Below, piece after piece: positions 62,101-64,000 of a stretch of 64,000 nt of DNA (positions are counted from its first letter, which is position 1; the number at the start of each line of letters is the position of its first letter). The translations under genes and the position numbers were made by a program. The stretch is from the NCBI RefSeq assembly GCF_000750955.1, contig NZ_CCEJ010000005.1:62001-126000 (forward strand). Direction: 5' to 3'. This DNA comes from Criblamydia sequanensis CRIB-18. Its GTDB lineage: Bacteria; Chlamydiota; Chlamydiia; Chlamydiales; Criblamydiaceae. The notes beneath the pieces were generated by a model. It was not told where the DNA came from and made no database searches. It saw only the letters and a list, made by a program, of their open reading frames with translations.

Positions 62101-64000
62101 CAGCTCCTTACTTTTAGTCCAGCCTTTTTTGCGGGTATGAGTAAAGGCAGCTGCTCGGTTTTCCTGAATGATATCTCCAATAGCCTCAAGAAAAAGCGTA
62201 TGGGTTACAACTTCCGAAGCGATATTTTTAAAAGTTCCACCCCAATGCATTTTGGCATCGTAGACATTGGTTGTGGCTTTATGATAAACCGTTTTTCTCG
62301 AAAACCCGTCCAGCTTTCTAAAAGGCGAGACTCTGCCTGGATCTAAGTAATGGATAGTCTTTAACTCTAAAGCTTCTTGAGTAAAATCACTTCCTCTGAC
62401 ACGGTATTTATTCGCTTCAATCTGCCCCCCTCTATTAAAGCTCGGTTCATCAAGGGTAAGCTTGATTTTTTCTCCCTTTAGCTGGCCCCCCGGTTGCGCG
62501 CATTCCGTGATTTCGGAGCTTACCTTTACTCGTCCATACCGCCTATAGTGAGGCACTTGAGTTAGCCTTTGAACCACAAGCGCTTCTAGCAATAACTTTT
62601 TGATATGCAGCTTGACTTTTCTTGCGCCTGCAACCCCGGTCAGATGAAATAAGCCCTCTACTCGTCCCTCTATCTCTTCGCTTGCTTGAAATTGACCTCC
62701 GGGAATAAGTGCAGGCAAGCCTTCTATATGCGGCAGATTAGGGGGTAAGCTTGTTGGGGATTCAACGGTTCTATTAAAAAATCCGACAAAAAGATCCTTT
62801 ACTTTTGTTAGAACGATCTTTCTTGCAATCATGGAGCCATTGTTACGGAGGTTTCCGATTAAATTAATGTAATACACATGCTCTACTTCAAAAAGAGAGG
62901 GCCCGTCGACTACCCACACGTGTCTTCGAACCCATAAAGTATGCTTTTTCTTTTTTCCAAAGCCCATGCACCTTCTTGTATGATAGGTTCCGGCTTCCTC
63001 ATACCAGGAGTGGACGTGCATGGAATTTAAACAATCTATATCCTTTCCGGTAAGAGTCAAGTCTCCGCCTCTTACTAAAATGTGAGAACCTAAATTTCTG
63101 GCAATTTCTGTAGCATTGACAATAAGGTTGGAATTTTCATGGGTAAAGGTCGAGGGTGTATGCGGGTATCTAAACGCTGTATAGCCCCTTCCCCATGGGA
63201 TAGTTGTGCTCTCCAAAATAAAGCGATGAGTGTTAATTACGGATTCTTCATCCGGGTCTCCAATAATATGGAGGTCGCTTGTATGAGAAATAAAATCTTC
63301 AACTTCTGCGTTTATGCCCTTACGGAAAAACGCCTCCATCCTTCTAAAATGGGCTTCTTTACCTTGCAAGATAGCTCTTCCTGAGGCATCAATTTTCTTA
63401 TAAAAATTCATTATTTGACCACTGACGATAAATTGATCGCCGGCGGTTATGGGAGCATAAGTCGCTATGTTTCCTAGGCTTATAAGTTTAAAGGTTCCTT
63501 TTGTAACTACAGGCTCTAACAAAGTGATCGAAGAGTCCGAGGAAAAAGCAAGACACTTATCCCCCCTGACATTTTTTAAAGCTAAAAAGATTTTTTGATG
63601 AATGGATAGACTTCCCGGTGTTTCAAGCGTACCTAAAACCTTTACGCTTAAGCCCTCTAAAATAGCTTCATCTTCAATATCAACTTTCCGACCCTCTTCT
63701 ATGGTAATAGTGTCTTGGGTTGCAAGTAGGTGCAGTTTGTTGGCTTCTAAATCCGTGTCGATGTTTATTTTTGGGGCTTGAAGTTGATAGCTGCCTCCTA
63801 TCTTAACTTCGCTTTCCTCAACATGAGGCTCTTTACTTACAATTTGAAGGCTGCCTGGACCCTTTATTTTGCTATCTTTAGAGTGAGTAAGCTTATCCGT
63901 TTCGATATAAGAGCTATTGGAGCAAATGTCAAAGGTTCCTCCTTTATTTTCAATGTCAGGAACTATAACTTCTAAATCTCCTTCAAACCCCCCCATAGTA
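56164..64000 (-). CDS. filamentous haemagglutinin-like exoprotein with serial C-terminal toxin-like modules, 5' end outside window
   Basis: The frame is open past the window edge; the ATG at 63996 is internal, and numbering here starts from it. Residues 1-1150 are Gly/Ile/Leu-rich repeats of the FhaB right-handed beta-helix type (LKVEAKGPIELLSK, NLKIKAPKTTIKV, FEIIASRELKANGSQVEAG). A hydrophobic segment (SIGLVAIPIPGGAALLRFA) near 1415 precedes the C-terminal third. That part has three copies of a DExGG-like linker: LREEFGGVE (about 1480), FIADESGAV (about 1690) and FFLDEGGAI (about 1975). After the first comes a HicA-like domain with GKGSHLKM (H1641) and IEKSLGKTLKQ. After the last come a GNAT-like stretch and an aminoglycoside-phosphotransferase-like domain with SDIHGE (H2421) and GYIDCE (D2438). 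No immunity gene or TpsB partner is visible inside the window. Confidence 0.85.
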   Translation of the reverse strand, partial: TMGGFEGDLEVIVPDIENKGGTFDICSNSSYIETDKLTHSKDSKIKGPGSLQIVSKEPHVEESEVKIGGSYQLQAPKINIDTDLEANKLHLLATQDTITIEEGRKVDIEDEAILEGLSVKVLGTLETPGSLSIHQKIFLALKNVRGDKCLAFSSDSSITLLEPVVTKGTFKLISLGNIATYAPITAGDQFIVSGQIMNFYKKIDASGRAILQGKEAHFRRMEAFFRKGINAEVEDFISHTSDLHIIGDPDEESVINTHRFILESTTIPWGRGYTAFRYPHTPSTFTHENSNLIVNATEIARNLGSHILVRGGDLTLTGKDIDCLNSMHVHSWYEEAGTYHTRRCMGFGKKKKHTLWVRRHVWVVDGPSLFEVEHVYYINLIGNLRNNGSMIARKIVLTKVKDLFVGFFNRTVESPTSLPPNLPHIEGLPALIPGGQFQASEEIEGRVEGLFHLTGVAGARKVKLHIKKLLLEALVVQRLTQVPHYRRYGRVKVSSEITECAQPGGQLKGEKIKLTLDEPSFNRGGQIEANKYRVRGSDFTQEALELKTIHYLDPGRVSPFRKLDGFSRKTVYHKATTNVYDAKMHWGGTFKNIASEVVTHTLFLEAIGDIIQENRAAAFTHTRKKGWTKSKELQTITFAIACIVGSGRQHLKSHKNISIEGELGSYLDKLKVEAKGPIELLSKSYKVRNKYKGIRVGIGQFQAPVDTIDGEVTLRPHVFGGTKASFKSETAFLGLAPFLAVAHGNLKIKAPKTTIKVHKEHHSHHTKTFKIGLNAFGLNFLRALAEGNKGRKLTESALSEVPALHSLYKLASSKYGFERAANLVRSIIHVWNFAKDFINGASIGQLLGLENEKGEFCPRVYVEAGVSTVNRTWTVSHLPEILLPEGGLDILSDDQYLEGIQGKIKRGKLKGRNIHLEGTSDTYRERGKSGSLSVGFGGSTGIEFGFDIGDSRAKKVVHMPLHLDVEEEFEIIASRELKANGSQVEAGHLIIDTPNLSGRSTQDTFTESHFNFGLSTGGRIAIGGGRTNDKVTNHISYFRSRNLGEIRGVSSLSLLGFSIENMSLSEGAHLSHQPLYDSSRSYGAGVNLSLNSFISSSQNQRQGLTHVGDLWVHDRRQKGVTQSTFTEANGRFDINTNPSLTQNRGPIRERHYEAALVSFDLERLRKEVESVRTYFQTPPNRIPEKEEALPLETIADTTPNEEIPEFIPRPQKKPAIKKKGSERSLSQEEKEAFVQALFQQMLQEAGAFNEKEESLVEKDIRKLKELKEQNPFWIMSNEQIHERMALGKMLGAPLHVVDAVLNASLKRIAENGKRRHDRRIRGLRNLFKAFGWVDNKPLMEKTNSLAQPNIGQKTNRLGELAKALTSYCLQKMGKEEFAHRLLNSPSHQAERMEREFLIPREETEQYLEHAFSIGLVAIPIPGGAALLRFAKAPINSFKKIAASPLVKNPVKTISSVSKTVINRASLANQKITGSLLPFLREEFGGVEIGASLRKPIARALTPRDVGLEKVLTNPYVQHRASITVTENRAKVKIDWLDAPRKAFSFNSYNEHLFQLAHKHKGVKTLEIEILFSNRNFCKKWRERYKRELREYRVVGPKEFCRFEIPLIKSPKRTKQALKSKEEWKEIFRGKSYAIVDGGKGSHLKMKRANSPMVIIPANMNINIEKSLGKTLKQVEALDAKKASIEKSRLKKFIADESGAVPIRRFRKLLPGDAGLDAALFKKEPFKPQEKIYGRILPTRNSTMVVKIYRFKLQKGKVDWIQAKRHLQEMAWVNKATHVQIEFCPLTYYRAEKTYRLKARAPLNEKAETLSLVKKYRDLKLKDFGLLEENFKEVVSNHYIMNGTIGMEKRNLKIYLTNIKVPEEEKLNLFQIFQSFKLIARENGAKKIIIIFDRERRLTAEEKFVGFQLAFPRNWNKARVTWEIPLEEGSLRKVTKVNCRDLSSSAIYPKIDPQELLETGKPFLERARKVGDSLKHFFLDEGGAIALPFRRGQEFTLVQEEIKTLKNVSKTEIKPSPENYRVIAKTNTLEFQELHHHVKGAEISYVTGVRSDGAFIVFVEKLSNKNEIRLTRYYKNGLEEEAGSRTLELLVDPTLIKRLLTRIKKEAVVQGCNRILLEFPAKSLNKKPVKIGFNHFEYLGRKSENSFGLSRPKSEGVHSFEIALKENSSHESPSFFKKIVDNLMAVTQYNRLEPNSLYTSLIKSKTILLRHITDISHFGKEDISVWKGLISQNGFIGFTFIKQYEKGVVAELHYKNFIAIVKQKIFEDFISETVALEILHSLKLKHMLLPEPLGVGQFKGKYVLAKTKLEGDTLRNHFNHLASPLLSFSEQEELYLDLKKMALQAGKAMGELRQKSLKMEASSHRESFQQFANHMHREFITSQAILKGLGVHVEEDALIFLERLAKKADENPRMVSLVLSDIHGEQFVWCKEKSAFGYIDCETLVNLLDIEKRPFFYAEKDFYDFHALFIKNGMDHGISRERIDGFIESFNLGYFSECPLKLNKEYSAFFEIVKEIKVLKHIAYLLGEIKNISYARNFILEFNAKYKLPKEESRSELINIYKRLVDEAKQQKGKSSALIPLLGLERGDQGWKSDDEVFYREALLKRMNGGEE

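Overview
This AT-rich 64 kb window looks like the chromosome of an environmental (amoeba- or arthropod-type) chlamydia of the order Parachlamydiales. The evidence is a set of chlamydia-type genes: a CesT/Slc1-like type III secretion chaperone next to ssb and pepA (the order I recall for C. trachomatis CT043-CT045), a coiled-coil protein next to hemW plus sucA/sucB (CT052-CT055), and a SWIM-zinc protein next to a PIN-PhoH ATPase (CT016/CT015). Large effector-like and repeat proteins typical of the environmental lineages also occur. I cannot fix the genus. No rRNA, tRNA, transposase or CRISPR array was seen.

Layout. 0-6 kb: a partial DUF818-like alpha/beta hydrolase, a proline-rich 880-aa effector candidate and a PP2C-like phosphatase. 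6-12.5 kb: a [2Fe-2S] ferredoxin, a DUF1858-IscA fusion, then the 2-oxoglutarate dehydrogenase operon sucA-sucB-lpd on the minus strand. 12.7-22.3 kb: System II cytochrome c maturation, with a ResB/CcsB gene and a CcsA gene separated by four minus-strand genes for low-complexity, proline-rich or repeat proteins. 22.3-28 kb: phosphoketolase, a cysteine-rich repeat protein, a coiled-coil protein and HemW. 28-37 kb: one 3062-aa protein that matches the eukaryotic-type DUF3638/DUF3645 ATPase family. 37.7-43.4 kb: a complete RND efflux operon (MFP, pump, outer-membrane factor).

43.6-49 kb: an MGDG-synthase-like glycosyltransferase and a nonulosonic (sialic acid-like) sugar cluster containing a GNAT-NeuB fusion. 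49-54.6 kb: a Lys-rich small protein, dinB, pepA, ssb, the type III chaperone and the SWIM protein, with two long-range inverted-repeat elements that may be structured RNAs. 54.7-56.1 kb: a CIRCE (HrcA) operator ahead of the PIN-PhoH gene. 56.2-64 kb: a >2600-aa filamentous-haemagglutinin-like exoprotein, cut by the window edge, whose C-terminal third holds serial toxin-like modules including a HicA-like domain and a phosphotransferase-like domain.

How they work together. The housekeeping part supplies TCA-cycle, Fe-S, haem and respiratory cytochrome c functions. The accessory part looks devoted to host contact and export. Three separate proteins carry the same [RK]PLPxxP SH3-ligand-like motif, a type III chaperone is encoded nearby, and large surface or secreted repeat proteins are present. 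Function calls for the accessory genes are inferences from motifs; no database search was possible.
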